Source: Insolitispirillum peregrinum
GTDB lineage: Bacteria; Pseudomonadota; Alphaproteobacteria; Rhodospirillales; Rhodospirillaceae
Length of the DNA: 64,000 nucleotides
Direction of reading: 5' to 3'
Assembly: GCF_900156605.1 (NCBI RefSeq)
Contig: NZ_FTOA01000002.1
Span: 620,001-684,000 of the forward strand
A program made the position numbers and the translations under genes. This document shows, one piece after another, positions 53,494 to 61,945 of this stretch; the stretch's first letter is position 1; every line of letters begins with the position of its first letter. A model generated the notes under the pieces. The model was not told the origin of the DNA and made no database searches. It saw only the letters and a program-made list of their open reading frames with translations.

Positions 53494-54303
53494 TCAGGCG
53501 CGGCGCAACAGCAGTCGTCCGGTAAAGGCCGACAGAAAAATCACCACACAGGAAACCACGATTGAAGGTCCTGCCGGGCTGTCCCACTGCAAGGAACTAC
53601 CGACCCCGATCAGCACCGATAGCGCGCCGATCAGCGCCGCCGACAGGGCCATGGACTCCGGGGTGCGCGCCCACTGGCGGGCGGCGGCGGCGGGGATGAT
53701 CAGCAGGGCGGTGGTCAGCACCACACCGACCACCTTGATGGCGGCAGCCACGGTCAGGGCCATCATCAGCATGAAGGCACCTTCGGCCAGACTGACCGGC
53801 ATGCCTTCGGCCCGCGCCAGTTCGCTGTTGACCGTGGCGGCCAGCAACACCCGCCACAGGGCCAGCAGGCAGACTACCACTGCCACGGCTCCCCCCCAGA
53901 TCCACCACAGTTCGCTGTCGGCCACGGCCAGAATGTCACCGAACAGCCAGCCGTGCAGATCAATGCGCACCGTTCCCAGAAAGCCAAGCACGATCAGGCC
54001 GCTGGCCAGAGCGCCGTGGGAAAAGATGCCGAGCAGGGTATCCGGGGCCACCAGCCGTTGCCGCATCAGGACGGCAAGAAAGGCCGCAAGGGCGATACCG
54101 ACAGCGGCCACGCTGCCGATCAGGTCCAGACCCAGCCACAGACCGAGCGCAATGCCGAGCAGGGCCGAATGGGCCATGGCATCGCCAAAATACGACATCC
54201 GCCGCCAGACAATCAGGCAGCCCAGCGGACCAGCGGCACAGGCAACGCCGATGCCGGCAACACCGGCACGAATCACAAAATCCTGGGACAGCAGCTCAAG
54301 CAT
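53494..54303 (-). CDS. znuB: Zinc ABC transporter permease ZnuB
   Basis: 269 residues with about eight membrane helices (FVIRAGVAGIGVACAAGPLG to LSAFTGRLLLRR) and the family motif RRMSYFGDAMAHSALLG. It transports zinc with ZnuA and ZnuC. It overlaps the znuC stop by eight bases and is transcribed from the zur side. Confidence 0.93.
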   Translation of the reverse strand: MLELLSQDFVIRAGVAGIGVACAAGPLGCLIVWRRMSYFGDAMAHSALLGIALGLWLGLDLIGSVAAVGIALAAFLAVLMRQRLVAPDTLLGIFSHGALASGLIVLGFLGTVRIDLHGWLFGDILAVADSELWWIWGGAVAVVVCLLALWRVLLAATVNSELARAEGMPVSLAEGAFMLMMALTVAAAIKVVGVVLTTALLIIPAAAARQWARTPESMALSAALIGALSVLIGVGSSLQWDSPAGPSIVVSCVVIFLSAFTGRLLLRRA

Positions 54304-55135
54304 GTGGAGACCCCGGACGGGCTGAGGGGGCCGTGCAGTCGCAGCCACCAACGGCATCACTGGTTTCTGTCGGGCGGGTGTGGTGGTGATGGTGGGTATA
54401 AACCGCCAGATGCCCGGCGGCAGCCCCGCCAAACAGACGCAGATAATCGGGATGACGGGTGACGGTTTCCGGTCGACCAGCGCAACAGATCCGGTGATGC
54501 AGGAACACCACCCGGTCGGTGGTGGCGGTGACCACATGCGGATCATGCGAGATCATCACCACCGCGCAGCGGTGACGGTAGCGCACGGTGCCGATCAGGT
54601 CATACAGTTCGATCTGCCCGGCATAGTCAACGCCCTGCGTCGGTTCATCCAGAAACAGTACCTGCGGCTCGCGCAGGATGGCGCGGGCGAGCAGAACACG
54701 CTGCATTTCACCGCCTGACAAGCCATGGACCTGCGCCCGCAGCAGGTGCGGAACCTGCACTTCGGTCAGGGCGGCCTGAACTGCCGCCGGGCTGTGGCGA
54801 TGAGTCAGGGTCAGCAGGCGCTCGACGGTCAGCGGCAGGACCGGATCAAGGTGCAGTTTTTGCGGTAGATAGCCGATTTTCAGGCCACTCTGGCGCTGGA
54901 TGTCGCCTCGGGTCGGACGTTCCAGCCCCATCAAGGCCCGCAGCAGGGTGCTTTTCCCGGCACCATTGGGGCCGACGATGGTGATGATTTCGCCATCATG
55001 GACAGCCAGATCAACGCCATCGAGAATCGTCCGTCGGCCCTTGGTGATGCTCAGGCCGCGGGCTTCGATCAGCGGGGTGACGGTGTGTTCGGGGGACAGG
55101 GGCAGCGGCAGGTCAGGAAACGGGGCGTTCATCAT
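54296..55135 (-). CDS. znuC: Zinc ABC transporter ATP-binding protein ZnuC with His-rich tail
   Basis: 279 residues: Walker A GPNGAGKST, signature LSGGEMQRV, Walker B VLFLDEPTQG. The C-terminal about 45 residues end in VYTHHHHHTRP and a Cys-containing segment GGCDCT, which may sense or bind zinc. ATGA overlap with zur and overlap with znuB. Confidence 0.93.
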   Translation of the reverse strand: MMNAPFPDLPLPLSPEHTVTPLIEARGLSITKGRRTILDGVDLAVHDGEIITIVGPNGAGKSTLLRALMGLERPTRGDIQRQSGLKIGYLPQKLHLDPVLPLTVERLLTLTHRHSPAAVQAALTEVQVPHLLRAQVHGLSGGEMQRVLLARAILREPQVLFLDEPTQGVDYAGQIELYDLIGTVRYRHRCAVVMISHDPHVVTATTDRVVFLHHRICCAGRPETVTRHPDYLRLFGGAAAGHLAVYTHHHHHTRPTETSDAVGGCDCTAPSARPGSPHA

Positions 55136-55752
55136 GGTTCCGACTGTCCGCAGGCACAGGCGCTGTCGTGCCCGGCGCAAGGGGCGCTATGGGCCGGGCG
55201 ACAGGCCGGACACAAGCCTTCGACCTCGACCACCGGGGCCTGAACCTCAAACCCCAGCACCGCCGCTGCCGCCGAAATTTCCTGTCCGATGCGCGCGCTG
55301 CGCACTTCGGCCACCGTGTGGCAGGACCGACAGATGAAAAACTGCGCGCCGTGCTGGCGGCCCGGATGGGCGCTGCCGATAAAGGCGTTCAGGCTGGTCA
55401 GCTTGTGGGCCAGACCGTGGGTGATCAGGAAATCCAGCGCGCGATAGACCACCGGTGGGGCGGCGGGTTTGCTGTGCGGACTGTCGATGGCGCTTTGAGC
55501 ATTCAGCCGGTGCAGAATGTCATAGGCGCTGATCGGGCGATGATCATCCCACAGGATGTCGAGCACCTTGCGCCGGATATCGGTCAGGCGGGCACCGTGC
55601 TGGCGGCACTGTTCTTCGGCTTTGTCCAGGGCATCGCGGCGGCACTGGGCATGATCGTGCCCGACCGGCAGAAAGGCAGGGGAGGCTCCGCCTGTATCGG
55701 CAGAAGGACTCCGAAAAGGATGCGGAACAGGGAACAGGGCGCGCATCGGCAT
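55132..55752 (-). CDS. zur: Zinc uptake regulator Zur (Fur family)
   Basis: About 206 residues from the ATG at 55752. A Fur-type winged helix (LTDIRRKVLDILWDDHRPISAYDILHRL, VVYRALDFLI) is followed by a zinc-binding domain with HPGRQHGAQFFICRSC and CPACRP. The tail ends CAGHDSACACGQSEP with extra cysteines. A TTG upstream would add seven residues. The start is uncertain. It opens the zur-znuC-znuB operon and faces znuA across a Zur-type palindrome. Confidence 0.9.
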   Translation of the reverse strand: MPMRALFPVPHPFRSPSADTGGASPAFLPVGHDHAQCRRDALDKAEEQCRQHGARLTDIRRKVLDILWDDHRPISAYDILHRLNAQSAIDSPHSKPAAPPVVYRALDFLITHGLAHKLTSLNAFIGSAHPGRQHGAQFFICRSCHTVAEVRSARIGQEISAAAAVLGFEVQAPVVEVEGLCPACRPAHSAPCAGHDSACACGQSEP

Positions 55753-55787
55753 CACATCATCCGGTGACAGCAAGGTCTTGAGTTGTT

Positions 55788-55799
55788 ATGTTATAACAT
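55788..55799. promoter_or_regulatory. Zur operator (perfect palindrome)
   Basis: ATGTTATAACAT is a 12-base perfect palindrome with the core of the Zur box known in proteobacteria (TGTTATA-type arms). It lies 36 bases from the zur start and 78 from znuA, so one site could control both directions. Confidence 0.75.
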
Positions 55800-55876
55800 C
55801 TATGTCTTTGTGCCTCCATATGTAGACCTGTTTGACCAATCCGTCAAAGTCTCTCCTCTTGCCAGCAGGAATTTCC

Positions 55877-56872
55877 ATGCCGTTCGTCCGTTCTGCCTGT
55901 GCTGTTCTGGCCGTGTTGTCTGTTGTCGCTGGCCTGTCGGTGGCCCGACCGGCGGTGGCGGCTCCGGCGGTGGTGGCCTCGATTGCACCGGTCCAGTCCC
56001 TGGCCGCCGCCCTGATGGATGGCGTGGGAGAGGTGCGGCAACTGGTCCCGACGGGAACATCGCCGCATACTTACGCCATGAAGCCATCGGATACGGTCGC
56101 CCTCGCCGAAGCGGACGTGATTTTCTGGGTCGGTCCGGGGCTGGAAAGTTTTCTGCCGCGCGTTCTGGGCAGCGTGCCGCGCCATGCAATCATCGTCGAA
56201 CTGGCAGAGGTTCCGGGTGTCGAGCATCTGCCGTTGCGACAGGGCGGGCCGTGGGGAGAGCATCACCATGACGACGAGGCTCAGGGCAAAGCCGACGAGT
56301 CTCATGATCATCATGACCATAATGCAGCCGAGGGCCATGACGAAGAGCATGGCGAAGACCAGCACCTGTGGATGAACCCGGCCAATGCCCGTGCATGGGT
56401 GGCGGCAATGGCCGATGCACTGGCCAAGGCTGACCCGGAGCACGCCGCCGCCTATCAGCAGCGGGCCCAGCGTCTGGACCAGTCGCTCCAGGCTTTGGAC
56501 GAGGAATTGCGCGAGACCCTGATCCCGGTTCAACGCCTGCCGTTTCTAGTGTTCCATGATGCCTATCAGCATATGGAAAAACGCTATGGCCTGACCGCTG
56601 TCGGGGCGTTGACCATTGATCCGGGCCAGCCGATGGGGGCCCGGCGACTGGCCGAGTTGCGTACACACATCAAGGAAACAGGTGTGCGCTGCATTTTCGC
56701 CGAACCGCAGTTTTCCGACCGCTTGCCGAAGGTGGTGGCGGAAAATTCCCCGGCGACCATCGCGGTGCTTGATCCGCTGGGGCAGGCGTTCCCGGCTGGA
56801 CCCCAGCAGTATCCGCAAACCCTGCGGGAGGCCGCCCGCAGCCTGCGCGACTGCCTGCTGGCACCGCATTGA
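55877..56872 (+). CDS. znuA: Zinc ABC transporter substrate-binding protein ZnuA
   Basis: 331 residues from the ATG at 55877 with AGGA seven bases upstream. Signal peptide to about 28. Zinc-binding motifs include TSPHTYAMKP (His about 60) and the His-rich acidic loop (EHHHDDEAQGKADESHDHHDH) near 130-160. FLVFHDAYQHMEKRYG carries the second histidine and GIRCIFAEPQF-type ends are seen as GVRCIFAEPQFS. The family takes up zinc with ZnuB and ZnuC. Confidence 0.94.
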   Translation: MPFVRSACAVLAVLSVVAGLSVARPAVAAPAVVASIAPVQSLAAALMDGVGEVRQLVPTGTSPHTYAMKPSDTVALAEADVIFWVGPGLESFLPRVLGSVPRHAIIVELAEVPGVEHLPLRQGGPWGEHHHDDEAQGKADESHDHHDHNAAEGHDEEHGEDQHLWMNPANARAWVAAMADALAKADPEHAAAYQQRAQRLDQSLQALDEELRETLIPVQRLPFLVFHDAYQHMEKRYGLTAVGALTIDPGQPMGARRLAELRTHIKETGVRCIFAEPQFSDRLPKVVAENSPATIAVLDPLGQAFPAGPQQYPQTLREAARSLRDCLLAPH

Positions 56873-56884
56873 TATTGCACGTCG

Positions 56885-57736
56885 CTATTTTTGCGACAGC
56901 ACGGCCTGACAGGCTTTTGGCAGCGTCGGAGCCGGTGGCGGCGGTTCGACCGGTATCCGCAGGGTTGGCGTGACCGGTGGCTCGAACCACGCCTGCAACT
57001 CGGCGCCACAGCCGCTGCCTGACGGGGGCGGGTCCTGATCAACGCAGTCCCGGTTTCCCGGCGGGCAGGACAGGCGCAGATGGATATGTTCATCATGCCC
57101 CTTCCATGGTCGGACTTTTCGCAGCCAGGCCGGAGCCGAGGCCTCGCCGTGCGGAGCAAAGGTCTGGCACAGGGTGGCCTTGATCGCCGGATTGGCGAAA
57201 ATCCGCACCACGGCGGGCTGCTGGGCGGCGATGCGGACCAGATCGCTCTGGGCCGGTCCCCACAAAGTCGGGTCGGCCTGCCGGGCACCGACCGGAACCA
57301 TGGAAACGGCCTGTGGCTCGGCCCGGTCGGATGCACTGAGCGGGCCGGTCTGCATCTTCAGCCACAGATCGACATCCAGACCGGTCTGATGGCTGGCGTG
57401 ACCAAAATTCATCCGCCCGCCGCGTGGCTGGCTCATGTCACCGATCAGGATTGACCCGTGGCCCTGCTTTGCCATCTGTTCGGCCACCGCGGTGATGGTT
57501 TTCAGCAGCACCGGCTGGCCATAAAAGCGATTTCGCTGGGGGCGCAGGACGTGATAGCCGACGCCATCCAGCGGCAAGGCCACCCCACCGGCCAGACAGC
57601 CGAGATTCGGGCGACCGATGGAGCGCGGTGCCTCTTTGGTCGGTGTTTTGATATCAGACCATCCGGCCGCACTGGCCTGCGAGAGAGCCATCACAGTCAT
57701 CGGCAGGGCCAGAAGCAGGGAAACAGGTCGATTCAT
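56885..57736 (-). CDS. mepA: Penicillin-insensitive murein endopeptidase MepA
   Basis: MepA cleaves D-Ala-meso-DAP cross-links in peptidoglycan. 283 residues, signal peptide to about 24 (LLLALPMTVMALSQASAAG), metal-binding HASHQTGLDVDLW (His, His and Asp) and HDEHIHLRLSC (two His), and RGGRMNFGHAS. The Pro-rich C-terminal tail is longer than usual. Start at 57736 or 57754. Confidence 0.92.
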   Translation of the reverse strand: MNRPVSLLLALPMTVMALSQASAAGWSDIKTPTKEAPRSIGRPNLGCLAGGVALPLDGVGYHVLRPQRNRFYGQPVLLKTITAVAEQMAKQGHGSILIGDMSQPRGGRMNFGHASHQTGLDVDLWLKMQTGPLSASDRAEPQAVSMVPVGARQADPTLWGPAQSDLVRIAAQQPAVVRIFANPAIKATLCQTFAPHGEASAPAWLRKVRPWKGHDEHIHLRLSCPPGNRDCVDQDPPPSGSGCGAELQAWFEPPVTPTLRIPVEPPPPAPTLPKACQAVLSQK

Positions 57737-57884
57737 GCGGCAGGTCTCGATCATCAGGCTTGACGCGTGGCGGCAGTCGCGCTTCGCTACAGGACAGGTT
57801 TCTGGCTGCTCCCCCCCAGAGCTCTCACCCGCACCCGGATGGCATCCGGTGTGCGCGACGCATCACCCTTGGCAGGAGCAGACC

Positions 57885-58064
57885 ATGCCCAAATACGTTT
57901 ACACCATTTCAACCGAAAACGAACTGTCGGAACAGGATCTGGAATCCTTGTCCTTCATGTGGCGGGACGGCATTGATGAATGGGCCAAAAAGGGCCTGAA
58001 GCCAGCCAAAAAGCTGGAAATCGAAAGCTGGCAGGCTGCCCCGGAGCACGGCGCGAGCGAGTGA
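57885..58064 (+). CDS. Small acidic protein, unknown
   Basis: 59 residues from an ATG preceded by AGGAG. Charged, without membrane helix (SEQDLESLSFMWRDGIDEWAKKG). I do not recognise it. A GGCCAGAG/CTCTGGCC hairpin follows. Confidence 0.6.
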   Translation: MPKYVYTISTENELSEQDLESLSFMWRDGIDEWAKKGLKPAKKLEIESWQAAPEHGASE

Positions 58065-58085
58065 ACGGGCCATCCCGGAATGGCA

Positions 58086-58116
58086 AACGGCCAGAGTTCC
58101 CTCTGGCCGTTGTGCT
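58086..58116 (+). terminator. Probable terminator
   Basis: AACGGCCAGAG at 58086-58096 pairs with CTCTGGCCGTT at 58101-58111, loop TTCC, but only one to two U residues follow. It is shared between the convergent small protein and the unknown gene at 58131. Confidence 0.5.
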
Positions 58117-58130
58117 GTGCCGACCGATCC

Positions 58131-58925
58131 TCAAATCGGGCCGTTATACTCGTCGGAGCTGACCGGGTCGGACAGACGGCCACGGGCCAGAACCTTGCGT
58201 TGTTCGACCGAGGCGGTGAGGGTTGGCTTGTCTTCGGCATCGGTGCCCCGGGTCACATGCAGATCGACCGCCCCCAGATCCTTGCCGGAATAGGTCAGCC
58301 GCAAGCTGGTGCTGCCGTCACTGCTGTTGCTGGAGCTTTCCAGTCGCAACACCGCGCCCTGTGACCCGCTGAGTGTCAGGACCGAGGTGTTGCCGGTGCG
58401 GGTGGTGCGGCTGCCTGCGCTGGAGGCATTGCTGTTCAGGGTCGGGTCTTTCAGTTGGGCGATCAGGCCCAGCACCTGATCGCGCACCGACACGGCGCCT
58501 TCGGTGGTGACATCCTTCATCACCGTATCCAGTGCGGCGGCAAAGGCCTGACCATTGGCTCCACCCTTGGCAAGCGCGGTGACGACCTTTTTCTGTACTG
58601 CGGCGTCAGGGGCCGTGCTTTCAGGGCTGTCGCCGGTGCCGGTGGGCGTCGTCGTGGGAGTGGTGGTGGTCGGCGTGGTGGCGCTGAGCCCCAGAGCGGC
58701 GCGGGCCTGTGCCGACAGGCCCAGAACCGAGGCCATCCCGTAGACATCGTTGCTGGTGCTGCCCGAACTGTTGCTGCTGTCCCCGGCCAGGGATGCCAGC
58801 TGGTTGCCAGAGGAGCCGGTGCCGGTTTTGTCCAGCAACGGGTTGCTGTCCTCGGACTCGCTGTCATCCATGTAGTTCAACAGGGACAGGTATGGCACTT
58901 GCGATGAAATGCTGGAAATGGCCAT
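58131..58925 (-). CDS. Ser/Thr-rich protein, unknown
   Basis: 264 residues from the ATG at 58925 (ISSISSQVPYLSLLNYMDD). No classical signal peptide. Region 40-105 is rich in Ser, Thr, Gly and Pro (TTPTTTTPTTTPTG), then a helical centre and a C-terminal part with a beta-like pattern (LRLTYSGKDLGAVDLHVT). I cannot assign it. The N-terminal pattern and the absence of a signal peptide leave open a type I- or flagellar-like export route. Confidence 0.55.
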   Translation of the reverse strand: MAISSISSQVPYLSLLNYMDDSESEDSNPLLDKTGTGSSGNQLASLAGDSSNSSGSTSNDVYGMASVLGLSAQARAALGLSATTPTTTTPTTTPTGTGDSPESTAPDAAVQKKVVTALAKGGANGQAFAAALDTVMKDVTTEGAVSVRDQVLGLIAQLKDPTLNSNASSAGSRTTRTGNTSVLTLSGSQGAVLRLESSSNSSDGSTSLRLTYSGKDLGAVDLHVTRGTDAEDKPTLTASVEQRKVLARGRLSDPVSSDEYNGPI

Positions 58926-59116
58926 CTTTGACGCACCTTTTGTTTCACCCACCGTTCTGGGGGTGCAGAAGACCTGAGCAGGGCAGACACCGGACATGCA
59001 AGGCATGTTCCATGATGAAAGGGAAGGCCATCAGGCCGGAAACCGGGCTGGAACAGGCGGGCCGGGCAGATCTGTCCCGGCACATTCTGCCGGGTGAACG
59101 GGCGGATGGGTAAAAC

Positions 59117-59884
59117 TCACCTACCGTCGGAACAGGATCGGGTCACCCGGCTGGCAAAGATATAGCCCTGATTGCGGATGGTTTTGATCAGGCGGGGTTC
59201 CTTGCAATCCGGTTCGATCTTTTTGCGCAAACGGGCAATCTGGACGTCAATGCTGCGGTCAAACGCCGGGGCATCATTGCTGTGGATCAGGTCCATCAAC
59301 TGGTCGCGGGTCAATACCCGGTTCGGCCGTTCGACAAAGGCGCGCAGCAGGGCAAATTCGGTGCTGGACAGGTGCGGTTGCTCGCCATTCGGGGTCAGCA
59401 GGGATACCCGGTCGAGGTCAAGGGTGAAGCCTTCGAAAAAGAAGGCGTTCAGGGTCGTCTCTTCTTTCGGCGGGATGGCCGATGCCACAGGCGTCGCCGG
59501 TGTCAGGCGGCGGAACAGGCTGCGAACGCGGGCGACCAGTTCGCGCGGATCAAAGGGCTTGCACAGATAGTCGTCGGCCCCGACCTCAAGACCCACGATC
59601 CGTTCGACCGGCGCAATCCGCCCGCTGAGGATGATCAGGCCCAAAGAGGGCGCCAGAGCCTTGAGCTGGGATGTCAGGGCGATGCCGTCCCCATCGGGCA
59701 GGCCAAGGTCCAGAATGACAATATCCGGCGGGGAGGTGCTGACCCGTTGCCGGGCTTGTTCGGCGCGGGAGACGTGATCTGCGTCAAAGCCGCCATCACT
59801 CAGACAGTCCAGTACCAGTTCAGCAACGAAGGCATCGTCTTCCACAACCAAGACACGGCAGCGATTGGCCTCTGGCGCTGTCAT
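59117..59884 (-). CDS. OmpR-family response regulator
   Basis: 255 residues from an ATG preceded by GGGAGG. Receiver domain with acid pocket Asp16/17 and phospho-acceptor Asp59 in VILDLGLPDGDG, Lys109 in YLCKPFD, then a PhoB-type winged helix (LSSTEFALLRAFVERPNRVLTRDQLMDLIH, RSIDVQIARLRKKIE). No kinase is adjacent. The linker is about 25 residues longer than in PhoB. Confidence 0.9.
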   Translation of the reverse strand: MTAPEANRCRVLVVEDDAFVAELVLDCLSDGGFDADHVSRAEQARQRVSTSPPDIVILDLGLPDGDGIALTSQLKALAPSLGLIILSGRIAPVERIVGLEVGADDYLCKPFDPRELVARVRSLFRRLTPATPVASAIPPKEETTLNAFFFEGFTLDLDRVSLLTPNGEQPHLSSTEFALLRAFVERPNRVLTRDQLMDLIHSNDAPAFDRSIDVQIARLRKKIEPDCKEPRLIKTIRNQGYIFASRVTRSCSDGR

Positions 59885-60177
59885 GACGCGACCTCCCTGT
59901 ACCGGTACCCTCATCAAGAGCCGACCCATCCTAACGGCTAGAGTACACTTGGAGCAAGGTACCTATCGTTTTATGCTAATCCATACGGAGCACGACGGGC
60001 AAGCACGGGATGAGCCAGAGACCTCCTTTTCGGAAAAGAAGTATGGCACGCGGCATTATCCATGAATAACAAGACAGTATGCATGGATTTGTCTCGGGAA
60101 GAGCTGCAGGGGGCAGCGGAGGAAATGATACTTTCCGCCGATTCTTCCCCCCTGCTGGTCGCGGGGGTAAGGGAGTC

Positions 60178-60624
60178 TCAGCCAGCCAGCGAACTGTGGC
60201 GTTCGATCTCGACCCCCACCGAGGCGGCATCCTCGAACACGTCGAGCTTTTCCACCCGCACCCGGGCAGTGCGGACGCGTGGGTCCTGCAGGCACATCGA
60301 TGCCACCCGCTCGGCCAGGGTTTCGACCAGATTGGTGTGCCCGTCCTGTGCGATGGCGCGGATGCGTTTGACGATCTGCTCGTAACACACCACGTCATCA
60401 ATGGATTCGCTGGTCAGTGCATCGACGCCTTCGCGCACGGCGAGATCGACATTGAATCGGACACGCTGCGGCTCTTCGTGTTCGTGGTCATAGATACCGA
60501 CCGAGCAGACCTGAACCAGATCACGCACAAAGACATGGCGCAGGGACTGGTTGGCATCGGCCAGAGCCGGGGCGCCGTCGCGCCCGACCGGACGCAGAGG
60601 GGCAAGAACAGAGGTGGTCTTCAT
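60178..60624 (-). CDS. folB: Dihydroneopterin aldolase FolB
   Basis: 148 residues from the ATG at 60624. FolB cleaves dihydroneopterin in folate synthesis. Features include GIYDHEHEEPQRVRFNVDL, DVVCYEQIVKRI and HTNLVETLAERVA, with the catalytic Lys in the VEKLDVF motif. The 126 upstream bases that would extend it come from repeat family A. The next gene is the pteridine-reductase-like SDR. Confidence 0.88.
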   Translation of the reverse strand: MKTTSVLAPLRPVGRDGAPALADANQSLRHVFVRDLVQVCSVGIYDHEHEEPQRVRFNVDLAVREGVDALTSESIDDVVCYEQIVKRIRAIAQDGHTNLVETLAERVASMCLQDPRVRTARVRVEKLDVFEDAASVGVEIERHSSLAG

Positions 60625-60642
60625 GATGGAGCGGGGTTCTCC

Positions 60643-60750
60643 GTTAGAGCCGTGAGCGCAAAAGTGGTTCCGGTTTTGCGCGCTATCACTGCGACAGATC
60701 AAAAGGTTGGACCTGCGTGCCTGCGTCACGTTTAACGCACGCTGGTCCAA
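60643..60750 (+). repeat. Intergenic repeat family A, copy 5
   Basis: This is a full copy bounded by TTAGAGC and GGTCCAA, with GCAAAAGTGGTTCCGG / TTTTGCGC and the second hairpin GACCTGCGTGC / GCACGCTGGTCC (with mismatch). It lies between folB and the SDR gene, on the minus-strand transcript of the pair. Confidence 0.85.
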
Positions 60751-60770
60751 GCGGTGCGACTGAAGGCGGC

Positions 60771-61583
60771 TTACTCGGCCAGCGCCTCATCTTCGGGGCT
60801 TGCCGGCGACCAACACAGATGCTGTCCACCGTCAAGGGCTATCATTTGGCCTGTCATCGACGGGCTCGCAACAAGAAACCGCACGGTCTGGGCGATTTCT
60901 GCCGGTGAGGTGCCCCGCGCCAGGGGCATGCGGGCTTCCTGTGCGGCGAACTGGGCGGCTGTCTGCCGACTGCTGGGCAAGGCCGGGCCGGGGCCGATGG
61001 CATTGACCCGGATGCGCGGAGCCAAAGCAAGGGCAAGGGTTTGCGTCAGGGTCCACAGCCCGGCCTTTGACAGGGTATAGGTGGTGAAGTGGGGCGTCAG
61101 GTTCCAGACACGCTGATCAATCAGGTTGATGATCACTCCGCTGTGGTCGTCGGGCAGGTGGGCGGCCATCTGCTGGGATAAAACGAAGGGAGCCCGCAGA
61201 TTCGCCTCCATGTGGCGGTCCCAGCTTTCCCGCGTGGCATCCTGTGCCGAGTCGTGTTCAAACAGGCTGGCATTGTTGATCAGCACCCCGACCGGTCCCA
61301 GCGCGGCGACCACCTGCGGGATCAGCGGCTGGACCTCGGCCTCGCGGGTCAGGTCAGCGCAAACCACCATCGCCCGCCCACCGTCAGAGCGGATCTCTGT
61401 CGCCAGCGCTTCGGCCTCGTCCCGCGACTGGTGGCAGTGCAGGGCCACCTGATACCCGGCCTGAGCCAGATCAAGGGCGATCGCCCGGCCAATCCGTTTG
61501 GCCGCACCGGTGATCAGGGCGGTACGGGGAAGCGGCAAGGGGTCGGACAGGGACAACAGGGACGGCGGCAGGGCGGTGGACAC
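60771..61583 (-). CDS. SDR oxidoreductase, pteridine-reductase-like (FolM-type)
   Basis: 270 residues: TGAAKRIGRAIA (about 25-36), NNASLF, and Asp156, Tyr169 and Lys173. The spacing of this Asp-x12-Tyr-x3-Lys matches the Asp181/Tyr194/Lys198 triad of protozoan pteridine reductase PTR1 rather than the usual Ser-Tyr-Lys triad. A role in reducing pterins next to folB is likely. The two genes are separated by repeat copy 5. Confidence 0.85.
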   Translation of the reverse strand: MSTALPPSLLSLSDPLPLPRTALITGAAKRIGRAIALDLAQAGYQVALHCHQSRDEAEALATEIRSDGGRAMVVCADLTREAEVQPLIPQVVAALGPVGVLINNASLFEHDSAQDATRESWDRHMEANLRAPFVLSQQMAAHLPDDHSGVIINLIDQRVWNLTPHFTTYTLSKAGLWTLTQTLALALAPRIRVNAIGPGPALPSSRQTAAQFAAQEARMPLARGTSPAEIAQTVRFLVASPSMTGQMIALDGGQHLCWSPASPEDEALAE

Positions 61584-61655
61584 CAGTCAGGCTCCCGGGG
61601 TGGCGAACAGGGTGATGGGCAACAAACGGCGTCTTCTATAGCACGGAAATGCAAA

Positions 61656-61686
61656 ACGGCGGACTCCTGAACGCAGGAGTCCGCCG
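61656..61686 (-). terminator. Terminator-like hairpin with no upstream gene
   Basis: GGCGGACTCCT and AGGAGTCCGCC pair with a six-base loop, followed on the minus strand by TTTTG. It lies 73 bases upstream of the SDR start, so it may stop or attenuate a leader RNA. Confidence 0.6.
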
Positions 61687-61866
61687 CCGCACAGGGTCAA
61701 AGCCCCGGACCATGACGTGGAGAGATCACATCACATACCCTACCCCCCGGCTGCCCCCGGTGGTTGGTGCCGTGCAGTCTAGCGGGCAGGGGGGTGTCTG
61801 GAAACCTTGCCAGAAGTTCTAAGCCAAAGGGGCACCCGGTTGTGTCCGGAAACGGCCGCACCGATA

Positions 61867-61882
61867 AAAAGTGATCACTTTT
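61867..61882. promoter_or_regulatory. Perfect palindrome upstream of glutamine synthetase gene
   Basis: AAAAGTGATCACTTTT, 16 bases without mismatch, lies 64 bases before the start of the gene and just upstream of TTGACA. It is a good candidate operator, the regulator being unknown. Confidence 0.5.
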
Positions 61883-61945
61883 CTTGACAGATCAGGGGCG
61901 AGCAGGAACACTCATATAACGTTCAACAGTAATGGAGACGTTCAG

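Larger units (their letters stand above)
61584..61945. other. Divergent intergenic region of SDR and glutamine synthetase
   Basis: 362 bases. It holds a minus-strand terminator-like hairpin at 61656-61686, a perfect 16-base palindrome at 61867-61882, TTGACA at 61884-61889 and TATAAC at 61915-61920 (25 bases apart, so these are not a standard pair). No gene was seen. Confidence 0.5.

Noticed and set aside
60062-60177. Short frame starting MNNKTVC before folB's end
   Set aside because: The start looks protein-like, but the frame runs antisense into folB with no ribosome site, so it was left out.
61884-61920. TTGACA and TATAAC as one promoter
   Set aside because: The spacer is 25 bases, too long for a standard sigma-70 promoter.
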